Below, piece by piece: positions 45,573 to 54,158 of a DNA stretch of 64,000 nt; positions within the stretch are counted from its first letter, which is position 1; each line of letters starts with the position of its first letter. The notes under the pieces are model-generated. The model saw nothing but the letters and a program-made list of their open reading frames with translations. It was not told the origin of the DNA and made no database searches. This DNA comes from Micrococcales bacterium. Lineage in GTDB: Bacteria; Actinomycetota; Actinomycetes; Actinomycetales; Dermatophilaceae. Location: positions 1 through 64,000 of the forward strand of contig JAJTBD010000002.1 in the NCBI GenBank assembly GCA_021287075.1. Direction: 5' to 3'. The position numbers and the translations under genes were made by a program.

Positions 45573-46328
45573 TCAGCGGGCGAACCAGTGCACGGCCTTG
45601 CTGGCGAACTCGGTCTCGACCATGACGGCGATGGTGCGGCCCTCGTCGGCGCCGATCTCCGCGCGGGAGGCGCTCCAGGCGAGCCGGCCCAGGCGCTTGG
45701 CGTGGCCGAGGGCCTCGGCGGGGCCGGCGGCGAGGCGGGTGGCCAGCTCACGCGCGGCGTCGGTGGCCTCGGCGTCGGGGGCGACCTGGGTGACCAGCCC
45801 CCACTCGAGCGCCTCGGCGGCCGTGAGCGCGCGACCGGTGAGCACCAGGTCCATCGCGCGCACGGAGCCGACCGCGCGGGGGAGCAGATAGGACAGGCCG
45901 CAGTCGGGGGTGAGGCCGGTCCCGGCGTATGCCGTGACGAACTTGGTCGACTCCGCCGCCACGATCACGTCGCAGCTGAGCATGACGGCCAGGCCGGCGC
46001 CGGCGACCGCGCCCTGGACGGCGGTGACGACGGGCTTGGGGGTCGCGGCGAGCTCCTGGAGCGCCCCGTCGAGGACGTCGGCGAGCTCCTGGAGATAGGC
46101 GCCGGGGGAGTCCGACGAGGCCATCGAGGCGACGTCGCCGCCCGCGCAGTAGCGCTTGCCGGCGCCCGTCACCAGGATCGCCCGCACGGCGTCGTCATCG
46201 CGCACCTGCCGGACGACCTCGAGCAGCCGCTGGGCGGTGGGCAGGTCGAAGGCATTGGCCGCATCCGGCCGGTTGAGCTCGATGTGGGCGAGGCCGGCGT
46301 CGGTGCTGAGCGTGACGAGATCGGACAT
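45573..46328 (-). CDS. Enoyl-CoA hydratase/isomerase family protein
   Basis: 251 residues of the crotonase fold. AHIELNRPDAANAFDLPTAQ, KRYCAGGDVASMAS with the oxyanion-hole Gly and TAVQGAVAGAGLAVMLSCD are standard. TPDCGLSYLLPRAVG contains the position of the second catalytic residue, with Asp present. Fatty acid or amino acid breakdown. A GAGGAAG lies upstream of ATG 46328. Confidence 0.88.
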   Translation of the reverse strand: MSDLVTLSTDAGLAHIELNRPDAANAFDLPTAQRLLEVVRQVRDDDAVRAILVTGAGKRYCAGGDVASMASSDSPGAYLQELADVLDGALQELAATPKPVVTAVQGAVAGAGLAVMLSCDVIVAAESTKFVTAYAGTGLTPDCGLSYLLPRAVGSVRAMDLVLTGRALTAAEALEWGLVTQVAPDAEATDAARELATRLAAGPAEALGHAKRLGRLAWSASRAEIGADEGRTIAVMVETEFASKAVHWFAR

Positions 46329-46488
46329 GACGGGCTTCCTCCGGGCGACGGCGACGGGACCGCACCTTGTCTATCACCGGCGCCGCGTCGCGGGGGAGGG
46401 CTCGCCCCCAGCCGTGACCGACGCAACGGTCGGCCAGTCGCGAGCGCGCAGAGTCTGCGGGCACACCAGAGTCTGTGAACTCAAACAA

Positions 46489-46523
46489 AAGACCGCAGGC
46501 ACCCGGTGGTGTCCTGCGGTCTT
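46489..46523 (-). terminator. Terminator of the tRNA-Phe transcript
   Basis: Perfect 11-bp stem AAGACCGCAGG / CCTGCGGTCTT with a 13-nt loop. On the minus strand it is followed by TTTTGTTTG. Confidence 0.8.
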
Positions 46524-46528
46524 GACTG

Positions 46529-46602
46529 TGGCCAGGGGCGGGGTCGAACCGCCGACCTTCCGATTTTCAGTCGGACGCTCGTACCAACTGAGCTACCTGG
46601 CC
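46529..46602 (-). tRNA. tRNA-Phe (anticodon GAA)
   Basis: Acceptor GGCCAGG pairs with CCTGGCC. D-loop AGTTGGTA, anticodon stem-loop CGACTGAAAATCG with GAA, T-loop GGTTCGACCCC. No CCA is encoded directly after. Confidence 0.95.
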
Positions 46603-46715
46603 GTGCCGTTTCCGGCGTCGGTGAACTATACCCGACGGCCGCGCCGATCTCCCAAACGGTTGCGCCGCAGGGGCGCCCGCGGCATACCGATGTGTGGGCC
46701 TTACCGGGGACAAAG

Positions 46716-46750
46716 CGCAAGGCCCGCTCCGTGAGGGAGCGGGCCTTGCG
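46716..46750 (-). terminator. Hairpin between tRNA-Asp and tRNA-Phe
   Basis: A perfect 15-bp stem CGCAAGGCCCGCTCC / GGAGCGGGCCTTGCG, loop GTGAG, with only a short T run (CTTTG) after it on the minus strand. Confidence 0.65.
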
Positions 46751-46757
46751 TCTCGAG

Positions 46758-46831
46758 CGACCCCGACCGGGCTCGAACCGGCGACCTCCGCCGTGACAGG
46801 GCGGCGCGCTAACCAACTGCGCTACGGGGCC
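46758..46831 (-). tRNA. tRNA-Asp (anticodon GTC)
   Basis: Acceptor GGCCCCG pairs with CGGGGTC (one G-T). Anticodon loop CCTGTCAC with GTC, T-loop GGTTCGAGCCC. Discriminator G fits tRNA-Asp. Confidence 0.95.
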
Positions 46832-46851
46832 TTGGTGGTGCTGGTCCTGCG

Positions 46852-46924
46852 CATCCCCAACGGGATTCGAACCCGTGCTACCGCCGTGAAAGGGCGGGGT
46901 CCTAGGCCGCTAGACGATGGGGAC
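46852..46924 (-). tRNA. tRNA-Glu (anticodon TTC)
   Basis: Acceptor GTCCCCA with TGGGGAT (one terminal G-T). Anticodon loop CCCTTTCACGG carries TTC, T-loop GGTTCGAATCCC. First of three tandem minus-strand tRNAs, order Glu-Asp-Phe. Confidence 0.95.
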
Positions 46925-47071
46925 CTAAGTCTTTCGACCAGATCCCCTCGCTGGCGAGCCAGGCTCGGATCCGTCGAGGACTCGGGAAAGCATACGGTCT
47001 GGTCCGGCCAAACTCCAAAACGGGGGTCCCGGCCCCGCCCACCCCTGCCGGGCGGGGCCGGAAGTCGCAGG

Positions 47072-47452
47072 TCAGACGCCCCCGAGCGCCTGCCGGAAGG
47101 CGGCGCGCAGCAGGTCGACCGCGGCCCCCTCGCTCATCCCCGAGGCGACCGCCTCCGAGGCGTATGCCGCGGCCGCGCGCCCCAGCGCCGGGGCGGCCTG
47201 GGCGGCCCCCTCGGCCACGACGGTGCCGGTGCGGCGACGGGTCTCGACCAGGCCGTCGGCCTCCAGCTCGCGGTAGGCGCGGGCGACGGTGTTGACCGCC
47301 AGGCCCAGGTCACCGGCCAGGGCCCGCACGGTCGGCAGCCGCTCCCCGGAGGCCAGAGCTCCTGTCTGGATCAGCCCGGCCACCTGCGTGCGGATCTGCT
47401 CATAGGGAGGCTCCGCCGCGCTGAGGTCGACGGTGATCTGCGCGTCGCTCAT
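47072..47452 (-). CDS. GntR-family (YhcF-type) transcriptional regulator
   Basis: 126 residues. The N-terminal wHTH (PPYEQIRTQVAGLIQTGALA, SGERLPTVRALAGDLGLAVN, TVARAYRELEADGLVETRRR) is typical GntR. The C-terminal 45 residues lack a large effector domain (YtrA/YhcF-like). The start overlaps the upstream membrane protein stop by ATGA. A 42-bp palindrome upstream of the operon is the probable operator, giving autoregulation. Confidence 0.88.
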   Translation of the reverse strand: MSDAQITVDLSAAEPPYEQIRTQVAGLIQTGALASGERLPTVRALAGDLGLAVNTVARAYRELEADGLVETRRRTGTVVAEGAAQAAPALGRAAAAYASEAVASGMSEGAAVDLLRAAFRQALGGV

Positions 47453-48375
47453 CGCGGCGCCGCCGAGGTGTGGGCCCGCCGCGAGGCCGCGAGAGCCCGT
47501 CGCTCGATCTCCGACAGCGGAGCGCCGGTGGCGCCGATGTCGGCGGCCCGTCGCATGGACACGGTCACGGCCGCCACGACGAGGACGAGGCACAGCCCCA
47601 CCAGTGCGAAGCCGAGCCACTGCACCCAGTCGCCGGGGGAGCGGGGGGCCAGCTCGGAGACCATGCGCAACCGCTGGGTGGCTGCCCCGATGGCCCAGCC
47701 GGCGGGCCCGGCCAGCAGCGCGGCGCTGGCGAGCCAGGCGGCCGCGGTGGGCCGCAGGGCGCGCTCCAGGGAGACCCTGCGCAGCTCGGCGTCGTCGGCC
47801 GGGTCGAGGTCAGGGCGGACGGGGCGCGCCTCGACGCAGCGCGCGGTCCACCAGGCCAGCACGCCCAGCGACAGGCACCCGAGCAGTGTCGGCAGCGTCA
47901 CCGACCAGCCGGGATAGCCCTCGGCCGCCCCGGTCGCGCCCGCATAGTGGCGGACAAAGCGCGTCCCGTCACCGGTCGCGCCACACCCGAGAGCGAGCAC
48001 AGTGACCAGCACGGCGCCGGCCGCCAGCGCGATCCGCAGACCGGAGGGGATGGGGGCGGGCCGGCGGTGCAGGGAGGCCGAGCGCCGCGGCCCGCCATGC
48101 CTGGTCCAGCTCAGCTCGGTCAGTGCGACGGAGGCCACGGCGACCGACGCCAGGAGCGGGACGAGCACCACGACCTGGGCCTTGGTCTCCCAGTCGGTGA
48201 GCAGGGACAGCCCATAGAGCACGGCGATCGCGGCCGTGAGTGTCGTGACGAGACCCCGGAGAGAGGCCGCGATCCGGATGCCCGCAGACCACGGCCGCAG
48301 GACCCTGCTCAGGGCCACGGCGATCAGGCCGCAGAGGAGCGGAAACGCCATGGAGACAACGAGACTGGTGGACAT
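47449..48375 (-). CDS. Polytopic membrane protein (DUF1648-like), paralogue of the next gene
   Basis: 308 residues, about six helices ([112 protein letters not shown]). Near its middle, YPGWSVTLPTLLGCL parallels YPGWHYGLPILLALL of the neighbouring gene, so the two are paralogues. It is the middle gene of a three-gene unit ending in GntR. Start ATG 48375 has GGAGG. Confidence 0.7.
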   Translation of the reverse strand: MSTSLVVSMAFPLLCGLIAVALSRVLRPWSAGIRIAASLRGLVTTLTAAIAVLYGLSLLTDWETKAQVVVLVPLLASVAVASVALTELSWTRHGGPRRSASLHRRPAPIPSGLRIALAAGAVLVTVLALGCGATGDGTRFVRHYAGATGAAEGYPGWSVTLPTLLGCLSLGVLAWWTARCVEARPVRPDLDPADDAELRRVSLERALRPTAAAWLASAALLAGPAGWAIGAATQRLRMVSELAPRSPGDWVQWLGFALVGLCLVLVVAAVTVSMRRAADIGATGAPLSEIERRALAASRRAHTSAAPR

Positions 48376-48386
48376 GGCTGCCTCCC

Positions 48387-49295
48387 TCAGGCGGTGGCGG
48401 ATGCGGATGCAGGGGCCTCGGCCGCTGCGGCCGGGGCGGGTCGGGGCAGGCGCCAGAGCAGTGCCGCGAGGCCGAGCACGGCGAGCACGAGGGCCAGGCC
48501 GATCAGGCCGGCGCCGACGGGCGCGAGCCACGGCCGGTCGGGCAGCGTGCCGCCCGGGTTCTGCTCGGCCATGCGCACGAGGTCGAGCGTGAGGCCGCGC
48601 AGTGCCTTGCCGACGAGCAGGGTGAGCGGGGCGGCCGTGAGGAGCGTGCCGGAGGCGACGGCGCGCAGGGTCCTCGTCATCGAGGCTGCCCGCAGCGCAG
48701 CGTCCACTGCCGGGTCGGCACCCGGCTGTGCCGGTCGCGACTCGATGACGCGAGCCGCCAGCCACGCCCCGGCGAGCAGCAGCAGGAGTGCGAGGAGGAT
48801 CGGCAGCCCGTAGTGCCACCCGGGATAGGGGCTCGTGCCGGCCGAGCTCATCGGCGTGCGGATGGTCAGCGACCGGCCGTCGGCGTCGGCGGTGAGGCCC
48901 CCGACGACCACGAGGGCACCGGTGAGGGCAGTCCCCAGGCCGGCGAGCCGCCACAGCGCACGCGGCGGCCGGACGGCCCGCGACCCCAGCCGGGCGGATC
49001 GCACGGACCCCTGCTGGTGCGGCCAGGTGAGGTCGACGGCGGCCACGGCCGCGACGGCGACCAGCGCCGCGAGGAGCGGTGCGACGGCCAGGCCGCGGTC
49101 GCCGCCCCACGCGACCGTCGCGACCAGGCCGAGGGCGAGCAGGCTCGGCGTCGCGACGCTGAGCACCAGCGCGCGGGCGCCCGCTCCCCGGGGTGCGCCC
49201 TCGCGCCGGAGGAGGCCCACGGCATACGCCAGTCCGGCGACCGTGAGACCGAGCGCGACGAGCGCGATGACGACGACGATGAGCGAGCCGCTCAT
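48387..49295 (-). CDS. Polytopic membrane protein, paralogue of the preceding gene
   Basis: 302 residues, about six to seven helices. The first gene of the GntR unit, with AGGAGG before ATG 49295. Shares YPGW, SRPAQPGADPAVDAALRAAS and other segments with the 308-residue paralogue (ARPVRPDLDPADDAELRRVS). No transporter or enzyme motif is clear. Such pairs in GntR/YtrA units may sense or move an envelope-active compound, which is inference. Confidence 0.7.
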   Translation of the reverse strand: MSGSLIVVVIALVALGLTVAGLAYAVGLLRREGAPRGAGARALVLSVATPSLLALGLVATVAWGGDRGLAVAPLLAALVAVAAVAAVDLTWPHQQGSVRSARLGSRAVRPPRALWRLAGLGTALTGALVVVGGLTADADGRSLTIRTPMSSAGTSPYPGWHYGLPILLALLLLLAGAWLAARVIESRPAQPGADPAVDAALRAASMTRTLRAVASGTLLTAAPLTLLVGKALRGLTLDLVRMAEQNPGGTLPDRPWLAPVGAGLIGLALVLAVLGLAALLWRLPRPAPAAAAEAPASASATA

Positions 49296-49320
49296 GGCGA
49301 CCTCCTGACCCCTGCACCGA

Positions 49321-49362
49321 GACCCATTGTCTCAATGACTTAAGTCAATAAGACAATGGGTC
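49321..49362. promoter_or_regulatory. 42-bp palindromic operator of the GntR operon
   Basis: Outer arms GACCCATTGTCT and AGACAATGGGTC and the perfect inner palindrome TGACTTAAGTCA, with three-base spacers. On the minus strand TTGACA (complement at 49372-49377) is a good -35 element, so the palindrome covers the -10 region. It fits a strong repressor site, probably for the GntR regulator 1.9 kb downstream. Confidence 0.7.
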
Positions 49363-49396
49363 GGTATGCCGTGTCAAGCGGTCGGTGCCACGCGGC

Positions 49397-50452
49397 TCAG
49401 TCAGAGGCCCTCGCCCACTCGAGCAGCCGGTCGACGGGCCAGGTCGTGATGATCCGCTCCAGAGGCACGTCGAGGCGCTCGGCGCGCTCGCAGCCATAGG
49501 CCTTCATCTCCAGCTGGCCGGGCGCATGGGCGTCGGAGTCGATGGCAAACAGGCAGCCGATCTCGAGCGCCAGCTCGATCAGCTCATCGGGCGGGTCGCA
49601 CCTCTCGGGTCGCGAGTTGATCTCCACCGCAACGTCATTGGCCTTGCACGCCTCAAAGACGGCGCGTGCGTCGAACTGGCTCTGGGGGCGCGTGCCCCGA
49701 CCTCCGGTGACGAGCCGGCCGGTGCAGTGCCCGAGCACGTTGACCCGCGGGTCCGAGACGGCCGCGACCATGCGCCTGGTCATCGCCGCCGACTCCATCT
49801 TGAGCTTGGAATGCACTGAGGCAGTGACGAACTCGAGCCGCCCGAGCATCTCGTCGGTCTGGTCGAGCGACCCGTCGTCGAGGATGTCGACCTCGATGCC
49901 CTTGACGAGCCGGAAGGAGTCGCCGAGCGAGGCGTTGATCGCGTCGATCATCGTCAGCTGCTTGGCCAGCCGCTCCGGGGAGAGGCCGCGGGCGACCTTG
50001 AGGCGGGGTGAGTGGTCGGTCAGGACGAGGTACTCGTGGCCCAGTTCGACTGCGGTCAGGACCATCTCGTCGATCGGCGAGCCGCCGTCAGACCAGTCGG
50101 AGTGGCTGTGACAGTCGCCCCTGAGGGCGGCGAAGTAGTCCTCGCCACCGGTGACGAGCGGCCCACCCTCCTTGCGCTGCAACGAGTTCAGATAGGAGGG
50201 CAGCTCGCCGGACAGGGCCTCGGTGATGACGCCGGCCGTGGACTTGCCGATGCCCGGCAGGTCCTCCAGCGATCCCGTCTCGGCGCGCGAGGACAGCTCG
50301 TCGGGATCGAGCGCGCGCACGGCGAGCACGGCCTTGCGGAACGCCTCCACCCGATAACTGCCGGCGCGCGAGCGCTCGAGCAGGAAGGCGATGCGTCGCA
50401 GCGCCTCGTCGGGTGCGACCGGTGCCTCGAGCGGCACCATGGCTGCGACCAC
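49397..50452 (-). CDS. PHP-domain phosphoesterase with N-terminal HhH (PolX-like, no polymerase)
   Basis: 351 residues. N-terminal helix-hairpin-helix region (RAGSYRVEAFRKAVLAV; LEDLPGIGKSTAGVI). PHP domain: GDCHSHSDWSDGG (His and Asp ligands), LGHEYLVLTDHSP, KGIEVDILDDGSLD and NVLGHCTGRLV. The ending FAIDSDAHAPGQL holds more ligands. It resembles the C-terminal half of PolX DNA polymerase, so it may act on nucleotides or DNA ends. Confidence 0.85.
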   Translation of the reverse strand: MVAAMVPLEAPVAPDEALRRIAFLLERSRAGSYRVEAFRKAVLAVRALDPDELSSRAETGSLEDLPGIGKSTAGVITEALSGELPSYLNSLQRKEGGPLVTGGEDYFAALRGDCHSHSDWSDGGSPIDEMVLTAVELGHEYLVLTDHSPRLKVARGLSPERLAKQLTMIDAINASLGDSFRLVKGIEVDILDDGSLDQTDEMLGRLEFVTASVHSKLKMESAAMTRRMVAAVSDPRVNVLGHCTGRLVTGGRGTRPQSQFDARAVFEACKANDVAVEINSRPERCDPPDELIELALEIGCLFAIDSDAHAPGQLEMKAYGCERAERLDVPLERIITTWPVDRLLEWARASD

Positions 50453-50455
50453 CGG

Positions 50456-50842
50456 CTACCAGCTGCCCTCGTCGGGGAGGAGCTCGAAGACGGGTGCGCT
50501 GCCGGTGTCGTCCAGCAGGATCGCGGCCTGCGACTCACCCACCCTGTCGCGGTATGCCGCGAGCACGCCCTCGCGCTCCTTGGCCGGGACCTCGCGGGCG
50601 ATGAGGGCGAGGCCGGTGTCCTGGGGGAGGCGGGCGCGCCGGCTCAGCCGCAGTCGGCTGACCCAGGTGCCGGCCTTGCCGGACGCGACGACATAGGTGC
50701 GGCCGTCGTGCTCGACCGGCAGCACGGGGACCCGCTGGGTCCCGCCGTCGGAGTCGAGGACGTCGAGCTGGACGCTCCCGCCCAGGCCGGCCTTGTCGGC
50801 GAGCGAGGCGAACAGCTCGGTCAGGGTGTCTCGCATACTCAT
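50456..50842 (-). CDS. Deazaflavin-dependent nitroreductase/oxidoreductase-like (split beta-barrel) protein
   Basis: 128 residues. TQRVPVLPVEHDGRTYVVAS, GKAGTWVSRLRLSRRARLPQ and REVPAKEREGVLAAYRD match the FDOR/nitroreductase-like fold common in actinobacteria. F420 dependence is likely but not proven. The next gene, PHP, starts 3 bases after its stop. Confidence 0.55.
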   Translation of the reverse strand: MSMRDTLTELFASLADKAGLGGSVQLDVLDSDGGTQRVPVLPVEHDGRTYVVASGKAGTWVSRLRLSRRARLPQDTGLALIAREVPAKEREGVLAAYRDRVGESQAAILLDDTGSAPVFELLPDEGSW

Positions 50843-50863
50843 GCGGCACATCCTGACAGAGGC

Positions 50864-51937
50864 TCAGCCGGACGTCTCGTATCGGATGACCCGGTCGCCC
50901 TCGCGCACCACCAGCGCGTGCCCATCGGCCACCAGCGCGGTGAGCGGCCGCGCCGACACCAGTCGGCGGCCGCCGTGCTCGATCACGTGCACCGTGCGGG
51001 CGGGGGCGAAGGGGTTGAGCCGCCAGCTCTGGGTGGTGGCCCGGGGCGGCGCTGCCGGTGCGGGCGTGGATGCCGGGCACGGCGCCGGGGCGGACCCGGT
51101 CTCGGGGCTGTCCACCGCGGCATACGTCAAGGTCGTGCACTCGCCGGCGGACTCGGCGAGCACGCTCACGCGGCCGTCGGGCAGCGCGACCGCACGCTCG
51201 CCCGGCGCCAGCACATAGCGGCCGCTGGCCGGGTCCAGCACCACGACGCCGGTGCCTCGTGGGGCAAGGGCCGCCACCAGGGGGAGCGTGCCGGCAAAGG
51301 AGGGCGCCGCCGCACGGTCGCTCGGGTCGGCGATGTCCCAGAGCTGCCGGCCCGCAGTGCCGATCCCGAGCAGCCGGCAGTCACCGCCTGCACGCGGGCA
51401 GGCGCGCAGGGCCACGACCGTGCCGTCGCTCGCCAGCGGGGTGATCGTGGTCGGGGCCGTCGGGCGCCAGGTCCACCGGACCGTGCCGGCCAGCGTCGCC
51501 AGGTCGAGCCGTCCGGGCGAGACGATCACGAGCGAGTCCGCCGCCAGATAGCGCTCGCCGCCGGTCACCGACCCGAGCCGCACGGAGGCGCCGCTGCGCA
51601 GGTCCAGCGCGGCATTCGCCGGTGACACCAGGGCCCGGCCGGCCACGACGGCGCCGTCCAGCGCCTCGGCAGACCACACGCCCTCCAGCCCGTCGGTGCG
51701 GGGGGCGAGCGACCACGGCAGCCCGATCGCCAGGGCCGCAGCCGCCGCCGGCACGCCCAGCGTGACCAGGGCACCCCGCCGCGTCCACAGCAGCAGCCCC
51801 AGGCCGACGCAGCCGGCCAGCACGCCCACGAGGTATGCCGCGGCGCTGGGCAGGAGGGCCCCCGCCAGTGCCAGCACCAGCCCGACGGCCACCGCCACGC
51901 GGCCGAGCCGCACCGGGCCGTCGGAGAGGAAGCGCAC
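50864..51937 (-). CDS. Membrane-anchored PQQ-like beta-propeller protein
   Basis: 357 residues. Two N-terminal helices (VAVAVGLVLALAGALLPSAA and GVLAGCVGLGLLLW, then VTLGVPAAAAALAIGLPWSL). The rest is a beta-propeller with repeating blade starts (WSAEALDGAVVAGRALVSPA; LVIVSPGRLDLATLAGTVRW; GTVVALRACP; QLWDIADPS). A Pro/Ala linker precedes the last blade. GTG 51937 follows CAGCAT by 6 nt. Function unknown; assembly or sensing at the envelope is a possibility. Confidence 0.65.
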   Translation of the reverse strand: MRFLSDGPVRLGRVAVAVGLVLALAGALLPSAAAYLVGVLAGCVGLGLLLWTRRGALVTLGVPAAAAALAIGLPWSLAPRTDGLEGVWSAEALDGAVVAGRALVSPANAALDLRSGASVRLGSVTGGERYLAADSLVIVSPGRLDLATLAGTVRWTWRPTAPTTITPLASDGTVVALRACPRAGGDCRLLGIGTAGRQLWDIADPSDRAAAPSFAGTLPLVAALAPRGTGVVVLDPASGRYVLAPGERAVALPDGRVSVLAESAGECTTLTYAAVDSPETGSAPAPCPASTPAPAAPPRATTQSWRLNPFAPARTVHVIEHGGRRLVSARPLTALVADGHALVVREGDRVIRYETSG

Positions 51938-52012
51938 CCGACCATGCTGCCAGCCGGAGGAGCCGTGCCGTGCCGGGTCCCAAGCGGCGCCCTGCGTACT
52001 AGGCTCGGCCGC

Positions 52013-52546
52013 ATGGCAAAACTCGTACTGACGGCCATCGGCGACGACCGGCGCGGCCTCGTCTCGGCCCTGTCCCAGGCGGTGGCCGACCACGGCGGCA
52101 GCTGGCTGGAGGGCCAGATGGCCCGGCTGGGCGGCAAGTTCGCCGGGATCGTGCTCGTCGACCTGCCCGACGACCGGGTCGATGCCCTCCACGAGGCCCT
52201 GCGCGCGCTCGGCGAGGAGGGCCTGCTCGAGGTCGGTGTGACGCCCGTCGAGACCGGGCCCGCAGAGCCCGAGGTCACCTCGACCGAGCCGCTCGCCGTG
52301 CACCTGCTTGGCCACGACCGCCCCGGCATCGTGCGGGAGGTCTCCGCCGCCATCGCCGGGCTCGGGGCCACCATCGACGAGCTGGCCACCTCCACCCAGG
52401 ACGCGCCCATGGGCGATGGCGTGCTCTTCGAGGCCGACGCCATCGTCCGGCTGCCCGAGGGTGCCTCGGCGGCCGACCTGCGTGCGGCCCTGGAGGAGAT
52501 CGCCGCCGAGCTGATGGTCGACCTCGAGGTCGCCGAGCCCGTCTGA
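52013..52546 (+). CDS. ACT-domain protein (GcvR-like)
   Basis: 177 residues, two ACT domains (AKLVLTAIGDDRRGLVSALS and LAVHLLGHDRPGIVREVSAA). The arrangement is that of glycine-cleavage repressor GcvR and related amino-acid sensors. No DNA-binding domain. ATG 52013 follows TAGGCT by 7 nt (leaderless). The ligand is unknown, probably an amino acid. Confidence 0.8.
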   Translation: MAKLVLTAIGDDRRGLVSALSQAVADHGGSWLEGQMARLGGKFAGIVLVDLPDDRVDALHEALRALGEEGLLEVGVTPVETGPAEPEVTSTEPLAVHLLGHDRPGIVREVSAAIAGLGATIDELATSTQDAPMGDGVLFEADAIVRLPEGASAADLRAALEEIAAELMVDLEVAEPV

Positions 52547-52702
52547 CAGCGCGGCCGAGGTGACCCGGGCCACGGGCCCGGGCACACGGCATACGGAATC
52601 TTTTGTGGTCGCCCGGGAGTTGACTGACCGGCGCACGACAGTCAGCCGGCCACCCCGGTGCGCGCCGCCGCAGCACCCCGACCGAGGAGTGGGATCGAAC
52701 CA

Positions 52703-53959
52703 GTGAGCTTCATGGTGAGCACCGAGGCCGACGAGCAGCGACGCGTCGGCCTGCGCCGGATGAAGGCGCTCGCGCTCTCGCTCCTCATCCTGGCCGCCGT
52801 CGTCTATCTCGCGACCCTGCGCCTGGACCACAGCGGTGTCTGGGGCTATGTCAACACCGGCGCCGAGGCCGCCATGGTCGGCGCGCTCGCCGACTGGTTC
52901 GCCGTGACCGCCCTCTTCCGCTACCCGATGGGGCTGAAGATCCCGCACACCGCAATCGTCCCCACCCGCAAGGACGAGATCGGCCGCAACCTCCAGGACT
53001 TCTTCACCGACAACTTCCTCACCGAGGAGATCGCGCGCGAGCGCGTCTCCGCCGCCGACATCGGCCGCCGCGTGGGGACCTGGGTGCGCGAGCCGGAGCA
53101 CGCCGAGCGCGCCATGGTCGAGGGGGTGCGCATCGCCCGCGCCGGCCTGAGCCGCGTGCGCGACGAGGAGATCCGCGAGTTCGTCGTCGACGGGCTGCTC
53201 CCGCGGCTGGCCAACGAGCCGATCTCGCCCATCGCCGGCGACCTGCTCGACGGCATCATCCGCGACGGCGCCCACTCCGGGCTGGTCGACCTCGTCTTCG
53301 GCGAGGTGCACGGCTGGCTCGGGGAGAACCCGCGCAAATTCGCTGCCGTGGTGGGGGAGCGCGCCCCCTGGTGGACCCCGCCGTGGGCGGACGAGCGCAT
53401 CATCAACTGGACCTATCAGCAGGCGCTCCAGTGGGTCTCGGAGATCCGTGACGACGTCTCACACCCGACCCGCCGGGCACTCGACGACCTCCTGCTGCGG
53501 GTCGCGGCGGACCTCCAGGGCGACCCCGACGTCCAGGAGCGGGCCGAGGCACTCAAGGCCCGCCTGCTCACCCACCCCCAGATCGGCGACACGGTCGAGT
53601 CGCTGTGGCACTCGGTGCGCGCGAGCCTGCTGTCCGCGATGGACGACCGCGACTCGCAGCTGTGGACCCGCGGGCAGGCGATGCTGCAGGAGATCGGCGA
53701 CAAGCTCCTCACCGATGACGAGCTGCGGCTGCGCCTCGAGGCGCGCCTCGGCGACATCGTCTCCTTCTTCATCAACACCTATGGCCACGAGCTCGCCGGG
53801 GTCATCACCCACACCATCGAGCGCTGGGACGGCAAGGAGGCCTCGGAGCGCATCGAGCTGCACGTCGGGCGTGATCTTCAGTTCATCCGCATCAACGGCA
53901 CGGTCGTGGGCGCCCTCGCGGGCCTGGTTATCCACACGATCAGCCAGCTCATCGGATAA
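52703..53959 (+). CDS. DUF445 membrane protein
   Basis: 418 residues. N-terminal helix MKALALSLLILAAVVYLATL and NTGAEAAMVGALADWFAVTA, then LFRYPMGLKIPHTAIVPTRK, the conserved DUF445 core. Long amphipathic middle (helical). The final WDGKEASERIELHVGRDLQF and GTVVGALAGLVIHTISQLIG form the last membrane helix. GTG 52703, 12 nt after GAGGAG. Function unknown; widespread in actinobacteria. Confidence 0.85.
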   Translation: MSFMVSTEADEQRRVGLRRMKALALSLLILAAVVYLATLRLDHSGVWGYVNTGAEAAMVGALADWFAVTALFRYPMGLKIPHTAIVPTRKDEIGRNLQDFFTDNFLTEEIARERVSAADIGRRVGTWVREPEHAERAMVEGVRIARAGLSRVRDEEIREFVVDGLLPRLANEPISPIAGDLLDGIIRDGAHSGLVDLVFGEVHGWLGENPRKFAAVVGERAPWWTPPWADERIINWTYQQALQWVSEIRDDVSHPTRRALDDLLLRVAADLQGDPDVQERAEALKARLLTHPQIGDTVESLWHSVRASLLSAMDDRDSQLWTRGQAMLQEIGDKLLTDDELRLRLEARLGDIVSFFINTYGHELAGVITHTIERWDGKEASERIELHVGRDLQFIRINGTVVGALAGLVIHTISQLIG

Positions 53960-54056
53960 TTGTCGGTATGCCGCGAGATCCCTTGCGGCACAAGTGATCT
54001 CACGCTGTTTGGCGGCCCGGGGAGGGTGCTGGCGCGCTTTTTCACTGTGGACGAAC

Positions 54057-54085
54057 TTGACCGCTATGTAAGTAGTAAGGCTATG
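54057..54085 (+). promoter_or_regulatory. Possible promoter of the LAYTG adhesin gene
   Basis: TTGACC (54057-54062), 17-nt spacer, GCTATG. About 70 nt of leader precedes the ATG at 54159. The spacer is AT-rich for this genome (TATGTAAGTAGTAAGG). The assignment is by eye. Confidence 0.35.
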
Positions 54086-54158
54086 GTCGAGGTCGCGCCG
54101 CGGGGGCGGCGTGGATGCGTGCGGGGACGCGTCACACAACCACAGAGGGGGCCGCTTC

